Shown: positions 44,876-53,974 of the stretch, piece by piece
Layout: every line of letters starts with the position of its first letter
How positions within the stretch are numbered: the first letter of the stretch is position 1
DNA from: CAYREX01 sp964423505
Lineage (GTDB): Bacteria; Fermentibacterota; Fermentibacteria; Fermentibacterales; JCC-6
NCBI GenBank assembly: GCA_964423505.1
Contig: CAYREX010000004.1
Location: 62,001-126,000 of the forward strand
DNA: 64,000 bases
Reading direction: 5' to 3'
The notes under the pieces: model-generated
What the model was told of the DNA's origin: nothing
The model's input: only the letters and a program-made list of their open reading frames with translations
Databases searched by the model: none
Program-made: the position numbers and the translations under genes

Positions 44876-45550
44876 ATGGCCGAGAAGGACAGGATCGACT
44901 ACCGGCACTCCTCCCTGAACTTCGAATGGGGGATAGTCGTCGGGCTGGCCATACTGCTCGTCATGTTCGAGCTCGTACCGGCCAGCGAGCTCGGCAGGCT
45001 GTCCACCAGGACCGCCGACTCGGAGATGGAGGCCATCGAGGCGGACCTCGCCTTCGATGACACCGTCGAGGAGCAGGAGGAGGAAGTAGAGGAGGAGCAG
45101 CAGGAGCTCGAGCAGGAGACCGAGGAGATGGTCGAGGAGATAGAGACGGATGTAACCCTGTCCCTCGACGAGGAGACCGAGGGTCTCGAAGAGGTGGAGA
45201 CCATCGCCCAGAGCGAGGAGGGCGTAGAGGAGGGGGGCGGAGACGAGGAGATGGGTCCTCCCAGGTTCATGCCTGTGGAGGTCTTCCCGAACTGTACCTA
45301 CAGACCCGCTCCCAACTATCCCGAGATGGCGGCGCAGGCTGGCGTCGAGGGCTCCGTGGCCCTATGGGTCTACGTCAACTCCGACGGCACCGTGGAAGAC
45401 GTGCAGCTGTACAACTCCAGCGGTGTCAACTCGCTGGACGAGGCGGCCATGGCGGCGGCCTGGAACACCAGGTGGACGCCGGCCGAGAACAACGGCATCC
45501 CGGTGAGCGTGTGGACCACGCTCACCTACAACTTCACCCTCACGGACTAG
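44876..45550 (+). CDS. tonB: TonB-like energy transducer with acidic linker
   Basis: 224 residues. One N-terminal membrane helix (WGIVVGLAILLVMFELV) without signal cleavage, a Glu-dominated linker (about 55-130: EEQEEEVEEEQQELEQE and similar), and a TonB C-terminal domain (PAPNYPEMAAQAGVEGSVALWVYVNSDG, EAAMAAAWNTRWTPA, TLTYNFTL). Classical TonB linkers are Pro/Lys-rich and extended; this one is acidic and probably helical. It transmits force from ExbB/ExbD to the upstream receptor. Confidence 0.88.
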   Translation: MAEKDRIDYRHSSLNFEWGIVVGLAILLVMFELVPASELGRLSTRTADSEMEAIEADLAFDDTVEEQEEEVEEEQQELEQETEEMVEEIETDVTLSLDEETEGLEEVETIAQSEEGVEEGGGDEEMGPPRFMPVEVFPNCTYRPAPNYPEMAAQAGVEGSVALWVYVNSDGTVEDVQLYNSSGVNSLDEAAMAAAWNTRWTPAENNGIPVSVWTTLTYNFTLTD

Positions 45551-45678
45551 AGGTCCGCGTGGGTGCGAGAGATGGAAAGCGAAGCGGAATGACGATAAGG
45601 ATCGCGGAGTTCTGCGGGGTTTCTCGAAAGGGGGGAGCCGCGGGTACCGCGAAAGCGAAATTGGAGGTGAGAGAGGGT

Positions 45679-47907
45679 ATGAGGAACTCCAGATGCAGGA
45701 GCGGGTTCCTGGTACTCACGGTGCTTGTGGCGCTCGCGCTCGCAGGTACCGGTCTTGCCAGGGACATGCGGCTGGAAGAAGAGCCGGTGGGCAGCACTGA
45801 CGCCCGCCCCCCGGCAGTCTGGACGCTGCACAACCTGAGCAACCTTTGGAGTGCCTTCCTTAACATCGGTATCTACGGTGACCCCTGGGAGAACTACCCG
45901 TCCATGGAGTGGCCGGGAGGCGAGGGCAGCAGCTACATGTTCACCGCGGACCTCTGGTCATGCCAGTTCGGCCCGGTGACGTCCACCTACCCGGATTCCC
46001 TGGGCAAGTGGGCCAGCTCCTCCGACTACGGCAACTGGGAGCTCTGGGCCAGCGAGGGGTACCCCCTCGAGAAGTTCGCGCCCGGTCCGGTTGCGCTCGA
46101 GGAGACCCACTACGGGTTCGACGACTGGGATCCCGCCTCGAACGAGTACCCCTACGGCATGCGCGTCTACAACGAGAACTACGGCTGGGGTACCCCGGGC
46201 TACAACGACTTCATAGTCCAGAACATCACCATCACCCATCATCCCGAGCACGGCAGCGGTGAGCCGCTGGACGCCTTCATCGCCTCGATGAAGGCCGATG
46301 CCGACTGCGCCACCGGCGACGTCACCGAGTGCCACATCGACGACCTGGTCTACTACGACGGTCATGCCATCTGGTGCAACGACCCGGACGCCACCTTCGA
46401 GTACATCTTCGATGACGGGACGCTGGCCAGCGAGCAGGACATCTACACATACCAGCAGAATCCGGACAATTCTCTTCCGGAGGACGACCCGGAGAACGTC
46501 TGGTACTACTACAACTACATGGGTGCGGACGACCTCCCGGACAACGACGTGAACGAGGACGGCGTGTCGGATCACTTCACCATCCTCTTCAGGAGGGTGG
46601 GCAGCGACACGGTCTGGACACAGAACGAGGCCGGGCTGAACATGTTCGCCGACGGGATGCCGGAGAACCACTGGGAGCATACGGTAGGCGACACTACCTA
46701 CCACGTCGTCCCCAGGAACATGAGCTACATATGGGACGGGAATAACCCGGCGTCCTCTGCGGACGATTCGGGCGAGCCCGAGCTCAGCCCGCCGGCCAAC
46801 GGCTTCATCTCCTGGCGTCTGCTCGACTGCTGGATCAAGAAGGCGGACGGGACCATCGAGCGTCCCATCGACGTCTTCGACTACCCCATCCCCCAGTCGC
46901 ACGGCTGGTGGAACTGGGAGAGCGACCCCGGCTCCAACGTCGAGCAGTACGACTACATGTGGGGCGCCAACCCCGACGCCAGCGGCCAGTTCAGCGGACC
47001 CGAGTACATGCTCGACTGGGTTGGCAACCCCCACTCGCCAGAGGCCATCACCCCGAGCAACCCGGGACCCTTCCCGATAGTGCATGACAACCCGATAGCC
47101 CTCGGCTATCCGGTCTTCGACTACCGCTTCCTCCTCTCCATGGGTCCCGTGAACCTGGAGGAGGGCGACAGCCTCCGCATCGTCGGCGGCTTCGTCATCG
47201 GCGCGGGTCTCGACGGCGCCAGGCAGTCCGCCGACGCCATGCTCGACGCCTACTACCGCGACGGCGGCTGGGGCGTCCCCAAGCTTCCCCCCACGCCCGT
47301 ACTCTTCTACGAGGCCGGCGACGGCGTCGTGAACCTCGAGTGGGGAGCAAACGCCGAGACCTACGACCCGCTCGGCGGGTACAGGGTCTACAGGGCGGCC
47401 TTCGAGCCGGCCAACTGGACCCTGGTCGAGACCGTGAGCCCGGGGACGCTGTCCTACCAGGACATGGACGTGACCAACGGCTACCCCTACTACTACGTTG
47501 TCTGCGCCTACGACTCGGAGACGGACGTCGAGAGCACGCGCTCCAACTACAAGCAGACCCTCGAGGGCACGCCGCAGGCGGTCACCCCGGTCATGGGGAC
47601 GGACGCCAACTGGACAGAGAACGTGCAGGTAGTCCCGAACCCCTACAGGGGCTCGGCGGCGTGGGAGCAGACCTACTTCGACAAGATAGCTTTCACCAAC
47701 CTGCCCGCAATGTGCAACATCCACATCTACACACTCGGCGGAGACCACGTCATCACCCTCGAGCACAGGAGCTGGGGTGGTGAAGAGGGCACGGAGTTCT
47801 GGGATCTCATCTCCAGGAACGACCAGGAGATCGCATCCGGTCTGTACATCTACAGGGTGGAGACCGAACAGGACTTCGTGATCGGCAAGTTCGCCGTCAT
47901 AAAGTAG
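45679..47907 (+). CDS. Large secreted protein with FN3-like domain and T9SS/FlgD-type C-terminal domain
   Basis: 742 residues from ATG 45679. Signal peptide (LVLTVLVALALAGTGLA), a large Trp/Tyr/Asp-rich body of unknown fold, a fibronectin-III-like domain near residues 535-625 (PPTPVLFYEAGDGVVNLEW, GGYRVYRA), and a C-terminal ~90-residue module (VVPNPYRGSA, IHIYTLGGDHVITLEH, WDLISRNDQEIASGLYIYRVE, GKFAVIK) of the type linked with Por/T9-like secretion in FCB bacteria. The PorV-like gene is immediately downstream, which fits surface export. No enzymatic motif recognised. Confidence 0.75.
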   Translation: MRNSRCRSGFLVLTVLVALALAGTGLARDMRLEEEPVGSTDARPPAVWTLHNLSNLWSAFLNIGIYGDPWENYPSMEWPGGEGSSYMFTADLWSCQFGPVTSTYPDSLGKWASSSDYGNWELWASEGYPLEKFAPGPVALEETHYGFDDWDPASNEYPYGMRVYNENYGWGTPGYNDFIVQNITITHHPEHGSGEPLDAFIASMKADADCATGDVTECHIDDLVYYDGHAIWCNDPDATFEYIFDDGTLASEQDIYTYQQNPDNSLPEDDPENVWYYYNYMGADDLPDNDVNEDGVSDHFTILFRRVGSDTVWTQNEAGLNMFADGMPENHWEHTVGDTTYHVVPRNMSYIWDGNNPASSADDSGEPELSPPANGFISWRLLDCWIKKADGTIERPIDVFDYPIPQSHGWWNWESDPGSNVEQYDYMWGANPDASGQFSGPEYMLDWVGNPHSPEAITPSNPGPFPIVHDNPIALGYPVFDYRFLLSMGPVNLEEGDSLRIVGGFVIGAGLDGARQSADAMLDAYYRDGGWGVPKLPPTPVLFYEAGDGVVNLEWGANAETYDPLGGYRVYRAAFEPANWTLVETVSPGTLSYQDMDVTNGYPYYYVVCAYDSETDVESTRSNYKQTLEGTPQAVTPVMGTDANWTENVQVVPNPYRGSAAWEQTYFDKIAFTNLPAMCNIHIYTLGGDHVITLEHRSWGGEEGTEFWDLISRNDQEIASGLYIYRVETEQDFVIGKFAVIK

Positions 47908-47920
47908 GGGAGGAGTGACC

Positions 47921-48904
47921 ATGAGGCTAACAGGCACGATCCTGATCGCAGCGGTCGCCGTCCTCCTGCTCAGTCCGGCATCCGTAGAGGCCGTAGCATT
48001 CGCGAAGGTCGGTACCGCGGGTGCCCAGTTCCTCAAGCTGGGGCTGGGCACGAGGGGAGTCGCAATGGGCGGCGCCTTCGTGGCCACCGCGGATGATCCA
48101 AGCGCAGCCTTCTGGAACCCAGCCTGCCTCGTCAGGGTGCCCGGCACCCAGGTGCAGTTCACTGGTACCCAGTGGTTCGCTGACATCCTCTACGGCGGAG
48201 GCGTGGTGAGCAGCCACTTCGACGACATAGGCACCTTCGCGCTGCAGTTCGCCATGCTCCAGTCCGGTGAGATGGACGTAACGACCGTAGAGCAGCCCGG
48301 GGGAACGGGCGAGACCTTCACGTGCACCGACATGGTTGCCGGTCTCTCCTTCTCCAGGATGCTCACAGACCGGTTCAGCGCCGGCATCACGGCCAAGTAC
48401 GTCCGTGAGCAGTGGGACGACATCTCCGCCGGGGGACTGGCGGTAGACATAGGTACGCTGTACGACACCGGGTTCAAGACGCTCCGGATAGGCATGGCCA
48501 TCCAGCACTTCGGTGGGGAGCTCACCCCCGACGGTGAGTACACCACCTGGAACAGCGGAGAGGACTCCACCGAGGTGTACGAGTCCTACTCGATGCCCAT
48601 GACCTTCAAGCTCGGGCTCGCGATGGACGTCGTGAACACCGCCCCCCACTTCCTCACCGTGGAGGTGGACGGGATACACCCCAGCGACAACCTCGAGCAG
48701 CTCGGCATAGGGATGGAGTACTGGTTCAACAACCTCGTCGCCCTCCGGGGCGGCTACCGCGTCAACACCGACGAGGAGGGCCTCACCGCCGGCGCCGGAT
48801 TCAGGGTGCCCGTGGGCGGAAACACGTTCACGCTCGACTACGCGTACGCGGACTGGAACCGGCTCGACATGGTCCACAGGGCCAGCATCGGGTTCGCGTT
48901 CTAG
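47921..48904 (+). CDS. PorV/PorQ-family outer-membrane protein
   Basis: 327 residues from ATG 47921 (GGGGAGGAG upstream is better placed for it than for GTG 47915). Signal peptide (AVLLLSPASVEAVA), then the family hallmark AGAQFLKLGLGTRGVAMGGAFVATADDPSAAFWNPACL, and barrel strands ending in a terminal Phe (ASIGFAF). PorV homologues shuttle T9SS cargo at the outer membrane. Immediately follows the large secreted protein carrying a T9SS-like C-terminal domain. Confidence 0.85.
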   Translation: MRLTGTILIAAVAVLLLSPASVEAVAFAKVGTAGAQFLKLGLGTRGVAMGGAFVATADDPSAAFWNPACLVRVPGTQVQFTGTQWFADILYGGGVVSSHFDDIGTFALQFAMLQSGEMDVTTVEQPGGTGETFTCTDMVAGLSFSRMLTDRFSAGITAKYVREQWDDISAGGLAVDIGTLYDTGFKTLRIGMAIQHFGGELTPDGEYTTWNSGEDSTEVYESYSMPMTFKLGLAMDVVNTAPHFLTVEVDGIHPSDNLEQLGIGMEYWFNNLVALRGGYRVNTDEEGLTAGAGFRVPVGGNTFTLDYAYADWNRLDMVHRASIGFAF

Positions 48905-48923
48905 GGAGCAGACAAGGAGTTGT

Positions 48924-48948
48924 CCGGGGCGGGCCGACCCCGCCCCGG
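48924..48948 (+). terminator. GC-rich hairpin after the PorV-like gene
   Basis: CCGGGGCGGG and CCCGCCCCGG pair over 10 bp around CCGAC, 20 bases after the stop. No U-tract. It also argues that the next gene starts after 48948 rather than at TTG 48920. Confidence 0.55.
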
Positions 48949-48952
48949 TCGG

Positions 48953-50104
48953 ATGGAGGAGATGACGGTTCCCGCGATGATCCTAGCAGCCCTGACAGGC
49001 TTCCAGGTGACCTGGTCCGTGCAGCCCGCCAGGGGCGAGGCGGACGGCAGCATCTCGCTGGAGGTCACGCTGGACGAGGAGGACCTCCTCTTCGTCAGGG
49101 GCGACGGGGCCGAGACGGCCTCGTACGAGGTCATGGCCGTCCTCGACGGCAGCGTGGCCAGCAGGACTGACGGGACGGTCTACATGGGAGAGCTGCCTGT
49201 GACGGAGGACGTCTCCATAGGGGACGTAGGAATCGGCAGGCACACCCTCGCGGTCATCGCGGGGGATCTGGAGAGCGGTCGGCGCTTCAGCTGGCGGGAC
49301 GACATAGAGGTACCTCTCATCGACAGCGCCTCCTGGTCGTCCAGCGGTCTCCAGGTCCCCGGCGGCGAGTACCTGAGGGCGGAGGGCACGACCGAGGTCG
49401 TGTGGAACGTCTACCCGCCGGCATCGGCGGTGGACTCGCAGCCTCCCCTCAGGGCCGCCTTCGTACTTCGCGACGGGCGCGGGGTAGTCCAGAGAGAGGA
49501 CTGGATGCAGGCAACGGAGGAGGACGACAGGTTCACCTTCACCGCCGAGGTCGACCTCGGCGGGATGGGGGCCGGCGAGTACGAGCTGCTCGGCGCCGCC
49601 GTCCGAGAGGGGGCGGTCGTTGCTGCCGCCTCGAAGGAGCTGGACCTCCTCCAGGCATGGGACGTATGGGGACAGGACCCGGAGATGACCAGGTCGCTCG
49701 TCAGGCCGATCGCGAGCTCTTCCGAGCTCTCCGCGCTGGATGATGCGGGTGGTCCCGCCTCCAGGGCGGCGGTAATGGCCGAGTTCTGGGAGAGGAGGGA
49801 TCCGACGCCGGGCACCGTCCGGAACGAGTTCCTCCTGGAGTACCTGTCCCGGCTGGACCACATAGAGGAGAGCTTCTCGGTGCTCAACACCCTCGGGATA
49901 AACACCGACCGGGGGAGGGTCTACGCCCTCCTCGGCGAGCCCGACATCGTAGACGAGGAGCCGCTCTCCACGACCACCCGTCCGACCGTTGTCTGGACCT
50001 ATTTCACGCCACCTCTCGAGGTGCTCTTCGTCGACTACGTCGGCGTGGGGCAGTACGAGCTCTCCACGGACTGGGAGGAGGTGAGGGATGCCTGGGAGAA
50101 CTGA
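48953..50104 (+). CDS. GWxTD domain-containing protein
   Basis: 383 residues from ATG 48953 (ATG 48962 is possible; TTG 48920 falls before the terminator-like hairpin). A short hydrophobic start (VPAMILAALTGFQVTWSV) may be a signal peptide. The C-terminal ~110 residues match the GWxTD domain: MAEFWERRDPTPGTVRNEFLLEYL..LDHIEESF, TDRGRVYALLGEPD. The family is typical of FCB/PVC-type genomes and of unknown function. Overlaps the next, related gene by 17 bases. Confidence 0.7.
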   Translation: MEEMTVPAMILAALTGFQVTWSVQPARGEADGSISLEVTLDEEDLLFVRGDGAETASYEVMAVLDGSVASRTDGTVYMGELPVTEDVSIGDVGIGRHTLAVIAGDLESGRRFSWRDDIEVPLIDSASWSSSGLQVPGGEYLRAEGTTEVVWNVYPPASAVDSQPPLRAAFVLRDGRGVVQREDWMQATEEDDRFTFTAEVDLGGMGAGEYELLGAAVREGAVVAAASKELDLLQAWDVWGQDPEMTRSLVRPIASSSELSALDDAGGPASRAAVMAEFWERRDPTPGTVRNEFLLEYLSRLDHIEESFSVLNTLGINTDRGRVYALLGEPDIVDEEPLSTTTRPTVVWTYFTPPLEVLFVDYVGVGQYELSTDWEEVRDAWEN

Positions 50105-51407
50105 CACCGGGGTGTTCCCCCTCCCGGTGACGCTGCTGCTGGTCGCGGCGGCGGCCGTGACCGCCTCGGAGCTGGCTTCGACCAGCACGGGGGCCATCAG
50201 CTTCGGCATAGACACGGCTCTCTTCGACTACGCGGGGAGCGACACCCTGGGACTGGAGGTCTACCAGCAGGTGGACCTCGGACAGCTCTCCAGGGACATC
50301 GATTCGACTGCTTCGTTCTCCACGACTGTCATCCTCATCGACACATGGGGCGATACGGTTGCCGTGAACCAGTGGAACTCCGAGGTCAGGTGGACCCCGG
50401 ACCGGTCCGTCGTGAACAGCACCGTCCTGCCGGCTCCTCCGGGGGACTACACGCTGTTCGTCGTGGTAACCGACCTGGGCAACGGACGCCAGGGGACGGT
50501 CCAGCGGGACGTCGTCGCGGCGCCCGCTTCAGGGATCAGCGAGATAGAGCTCGCCCGGGCAGTGGTGCCGGCGCCGGAGGGTTCCGGGAGCATGCTCAGG
50601 AAGGGGAACGTCCTCGTATACCCGGCCGCCGGGGGCAGGTTCAGCCTGCCGGAGGAGCACATGGCGTACTTCTACGTAGAGCTCTACGACGCCGGCGGAA
50701 GCGAGCTCAGCGTCCAGAGCAGGCTGGAGACCGCCTCTGGAGAGGTGATCTTCGCCAGGCCCTGGCATCCCCTCGGCATACCCGAGGGCGTGGACGCGGC
50801 CGGTCTGGTCGACAGTCTCGACCTGAGGGTCATAAGGAGCTCGGGGCTCCACGAGCTGGTCTTCCAGGTAGTCCAGGGAGGAGACACTCTCAGCGCCGTG
50901 AAGCCGCTCATGGTGGTACGCTCGCCACAGCAGGCCGAGATGGTCCAGGAGACGGGGGCTCTTCAGGAGATTCCCTACCCGGACCACTTCAGGCTCATCC
51001 TCTCGGGCGACAACCGGGACCTCTGGGAGAACCTCGAGGAGGAGGGCAGGCTCAGCTTCTATCTCTCGTACTGGGAGAGCGAGGCGCAGAGGGAGGCCTT
51101 CGAGCAGAGATGCGAGGAGAGCCTCAGGTACGCCACGTCGATGCAGGAGAGCTGGGAGACCGACCGGGGAAGGGTCTACGTACTGTACGGCCCGCCCGAC
51201 GACGTAGAGATATCCACTTTCCAGGACCGGATGCCGCACGAGATATGGTACTACCATGCAGCTGGCAACGAGACCTTCGTCTTCGGCGACATCTATGGTA
51301 TCGGGGATTTCATGCAGATCTACTCCACCGTAGAGGGAGAGGTCAGCTACTCTAACTGGGAGGACATGCTGTCGCCGATAGACGGCGGGGGCGGGTTCAA
51401 CCGGTGA
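50088..51407 (+). CDS. GWxTD domain-containing protein, second copy
   Basis: 439 residues. Signal peptide (LPVTLLLVAAAAVTASE), two beta-rich domains, and a C-terminal GWxTD-type domain (LSFYLSYWESEAQREAFEQRCEESL..., TDRGRVYVLYGPPDDVE, PHEIWYYHAAGNETFVFGD). It starts inside the first GWxTD gene. The two differ strongly outside the last domain, so this is an old pair. Probably periplasmic or surface-linked; the function is unknown. Confidence 0.75.
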   Translation: MPGRTDTGVFPLPVTLLLVAAAAVTASELASTSTGAISFGIDTALFDYAGSDTLGLEVYQQVDLGQLSRDIDSTASFSTTVILIDTWGDTVAVNQWNSEVRWTPDRSVVNSTVLPAPPGDYTLFVVVTDLGNGRQGTVQRDVVAAPASGISEIELARAVVPAPEGSGSMLRKGNVLVYPAAGGRFSLPEEHMAYFYVELYDAGGSELSVQSRLETASGEVIFARPWHPLGIPEGVDAAGLVDSLDLRVIRSSGLHELVFQVVQGGDTLSAVKPLMVVRSPQQAEMVQETGALQEIPYPDHFRLILSGDNRDLWENLEEEGRLSFYLSYWESEAQREAFEQRCEESLRYATSMQESWETDRGRVYVLYGPPDDVEISTFQDRMPHEIWYYHAAGNETFVFGDIYGIGDFMQIYSTVEGEVSYSNWEDMLSPIDGGGGFNR

Positions 51408-51534
51408 TGAGACCTGAGATGACTGAGGAAGGAGAGAAGGTGAACGTGTTCCGCGCTCTCTCTGACACGTATAGCGGGACATGCGGTTTCGCAGAAGCGG
51501 CTCCAGAGTCGCTAGTAGTAACAGGAGGTAGAGT

Positions 51535-53961
51535 ATGAGGTTCTTCTCGGGACCGCGCGGGACGGTGCTGACCGTCCTCGCAGCGCTCCTGTTGCCGGCC
51601 ATCGGGGTCGGCGTGGCAAGTGCACTGGAGGTCGGAGACTCGATGTACCTCCTCGTGCCTGATCTCGCGGAGTTCCCAGAGGACCCGATGGAGATGCAGT
51701 TCACTTGCCGTGCCGTCACCGAGCATGCCTACTGGCTGGTGCAGGATACGGTTTCCGTCGACAAGAAGGGGGGAGCCACCGAGACCGACTCCCTCGCCTG
51801 GGGCGTAACCTTCACACAGGGGGAGCTGGACACTCTCACCGCCCAGTTCGAGGGCGGCGACGTAGATGTCTGGAATACCGTCACCGGCGTCATGGGAGAG
51901 CCCGTGGACACCGACGGCGACCCGAAGGTCTGGATAGTGCTGGCCACCATCCCCACGAAGTACAACTCCAGCCCCACGTCCCAGTCCCCCAGGAACAACA
52001 TGGCCTACGTCAACCCGGCGGACCTCGAGGGCGACTTCAACGGCCATGACATCATCTACCTGAACATCCACACCTACGCCACGGTGGGGACCACGCTCCC
52101 CATCGCCAAGGAGCTCAGGAAGATCTACATGCCGAACGGGCTCGCCTACCTCTCCCGCATCAGCAGGATGCCCACGGAGGACCAGTGGATAGTCAGGGGC
52201 CTCGGTGAGTACATGCAGTTCCTCTGCTTCGGATTCACCAGGACCGACCCTGGCAACCTGGGTCACCACAAGATACTGAGCGAGTTCAGGAAGGCGGCGT
52301 ACCTCGACCTGGCCAACTACCAGGCCAGCAACGCCACCTTCAACTGGGCGGCCTCCAGGGGGCAGTCGTTCCTCTGGTTCCTCTACCTCGCGCAGAGGGA
52401 GGGGGAGAGCGTCATCCAGGACATCGCCCAGTCCGACACCACCTCGATGCTGAACGTCGCCAGGGCCATCGAACCGTCCGTGCCGGACAGCTCGGCCATC
52501 CAGACAAACGTCGTCCCCATCTACAGGGACTGGCTGGTCTGCAACCTGGTCAGTCCGTACGAGAGCGATATGGCGGGTGGTATCTACACATACCAGGAGC
52601 TCTCCACCGAGAACCAGTTCGGTTTCCTCGGGTGGGCGGCGGCCTTCACCGGCAAGTTCAGCGAGCCCTACCCGATAGACACCTGGATTGCCGACGAGCT
52701 CCTGGGCATGAACTCCACCATCTGGTCCGCCCAGTACTCGCGCTTCCAGGGCGACTACAGCGGCAACCCGGAGTTCTACTTCAACGGCATGTACTCCGAC
52801 GGCGGCGGCTCCGGCTCGGTCATCAACGGCCGCTGGGAGGGCTTCGTGGTCAGCCTCAACACCACCGACTCCACGATAGTCTCCATCGATGAGCTGGAGC
52901 TGAACGACCTCTACATCGGTGACTTCACGCTCCAGGGTGACGAGGGTTACTTCATCGTGACCAACAACAACCCGGGAGGCGTTTCGGGGCTGCGGTACGT
53001 GATATCGCAGGACACCGACATCCCGGACGTGCTGCTCTCGGCACACCAGAACAGCGTGAACGAGCAGTACCTGACCCTCTACACGACGCTGTTCGACAGC
53101 ATCCCCGAGGGCTTCGACTGGTACGGCCCCGTCTTCACCGCCAGCACGGCGGACAGCAGCGCGACGGTAGGCATGGGCTCCTTCTACGAGACCCTCTGGC
53201 AGGCCAGGTTCATGGCCTGGGAGGGGGGCGCCTACGAGCTCGAGGTGATGGGCTACGACAGCGCCGGCTTCACCGCCAGCAACTCCATCACCGCCAGCGT
53301 CGGCTGGGTCGAGCCTACCGGCCTCGACCTCGAGATCGACGGGATAAGGCTGGACGTCCCCTCCGGCGCCGCTGCGCCGGGGACGATGGTGAGCCTCTGC
53401 GAGGCGAGCCTTGCCGGCATGGCCGCCGAGGCCAACGCTCCCATCGGAGCGCTCGGCGGACAGATGACAGGCGTCCTCGCCGGTCCGGTTTCCATGCCGG
53501 ACGTCAACGGTACGCTCTCCTTCCCCGCAGAGGGCCCCGAGGGGTCCGTCTACAGGTGGAGCGACGGGACCTGGACGAAGGTCGACAGCTGGTACCAGTC
53601 CGGAAAGATGAGCGCACAGGTCTCCGAGGGCGGGATATACGTCCTCGGCGAAGGCCCCGGCGTCGCATCGCCGCAGCTCCCGGCCGAGCTCGCGTTCGGC
53701 GGGACATACCCCAACCCCTTCAGCGCACAGGCCGCGATAAGCTTCGCGCTGCCCAGCGCCGGAAGGGTCAACGTAACCATCTACGACATGAGCGGCAGGG
53801 TCGTCACGACGCTCGCCGACAACGAGATGCAGGCCGCAGAGCATACGCTCGTCTGGGACGGCAACGACTCCTCCGGCAACCCGGTGGGTGCGGGGGTCTA
53901 CTTCTGCAGGCTACAGGCGGCGGGTGAGACCTTCACCCAGAAGATGCTCCGCGTCGAGTAG
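51535..53961 (+). CDS. Secreted protein with degenerate M30-peptidase-like region and FlgD-type C-terminal domain
   Basis: 808 residues; TAACAGGAGGTAGAGT precedes the ATG. Signal peptide (VLTVLAALLLPAIGVGVASA). Residues ~140-230 follow M30 hyicolysin-like peptidases: DIIYLNIHTY, then PIAKELRKIYMP where HExxH would stand, and WIVRGLGEYMQF where WLNEGLA is usual, so the zinc site is lost. The last ~85 residues form a FlgD/T9SS-type domain (GGTYPNPFSAQAAISFALPSAG, VNVTIYDMSGRVV, LVWDGNDSSGNPVGAGVYFCRL). It is probably exported to the surface. Confidence 0.7.
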   Translation: MRFFSGPRGTVLTVLAALLLPAIGVGVASALEVGDSMYLLVPDLAEFPEDPMEMQFTCRAVTEHAYWLVQDTVSVDKKGGATETDSLAWGVTFTQGELDTLTAQFEGGDVDVWNTVTGVMGEPVDTDGDPKVWIVLATIPTKYNSSPTSQSPRNNMAYVNPADLEGDFNGHDIIYLNIHTYATVGTTLPIAKELRKIYMPNGLAYLSRISRMPTEDQWIVRGLGEYMQFLCFGFTRTDPGNLGHHKILSEFRKAAYLDLANYQASNATFNWAASRGQSFLWFLYLAQREGESVIQDIAQSDTTSMLNVARAIEPSVPDSSAIQTNVVPIYRDWLVCNLVSPYESDMAGGIYTYQELSTENQFGFLGWAAAFTGKFSEPYPIDTWIADELLGMNSTIWSAQYSRFQGDYSGNPEFYFNGMYSDGGGSGSVINGRWEGFVVSLNTTDSTIVSIDELELNDLYIGDFTLQGDEGYFIVTNNNPGGVSGLRYVISQDTDIPDVLLSAHQNSVNEQYLTLYTTLFDSIPEGFDWYGPVFTASTADSSATVGMGSFYETLWQARFMAWEGGAYELEVMGYDSAGFTASNSITASVGWVEPTGLDLEIDGIRLDVPSGAAAPGTMVSLCEASLAGMAAEANAPIGALGGQMTGVLAGPVSMPDVNGTLSFPAEGPEGSVYRWSDGTWTKVDSWYQSGKMSAQVSEGGIYVLGEGPGVASPQLPAELAFGGTYPNPFSAQAAISFALPSAGRVNVTIYDMSGRVVTTLADNEMQAAEHTLVWDGNDSSGNPVGAGVYFCRLQAAGETFTQKMLRVE

Positions 53962-53974
53962 GAAGGAGGGAGAG

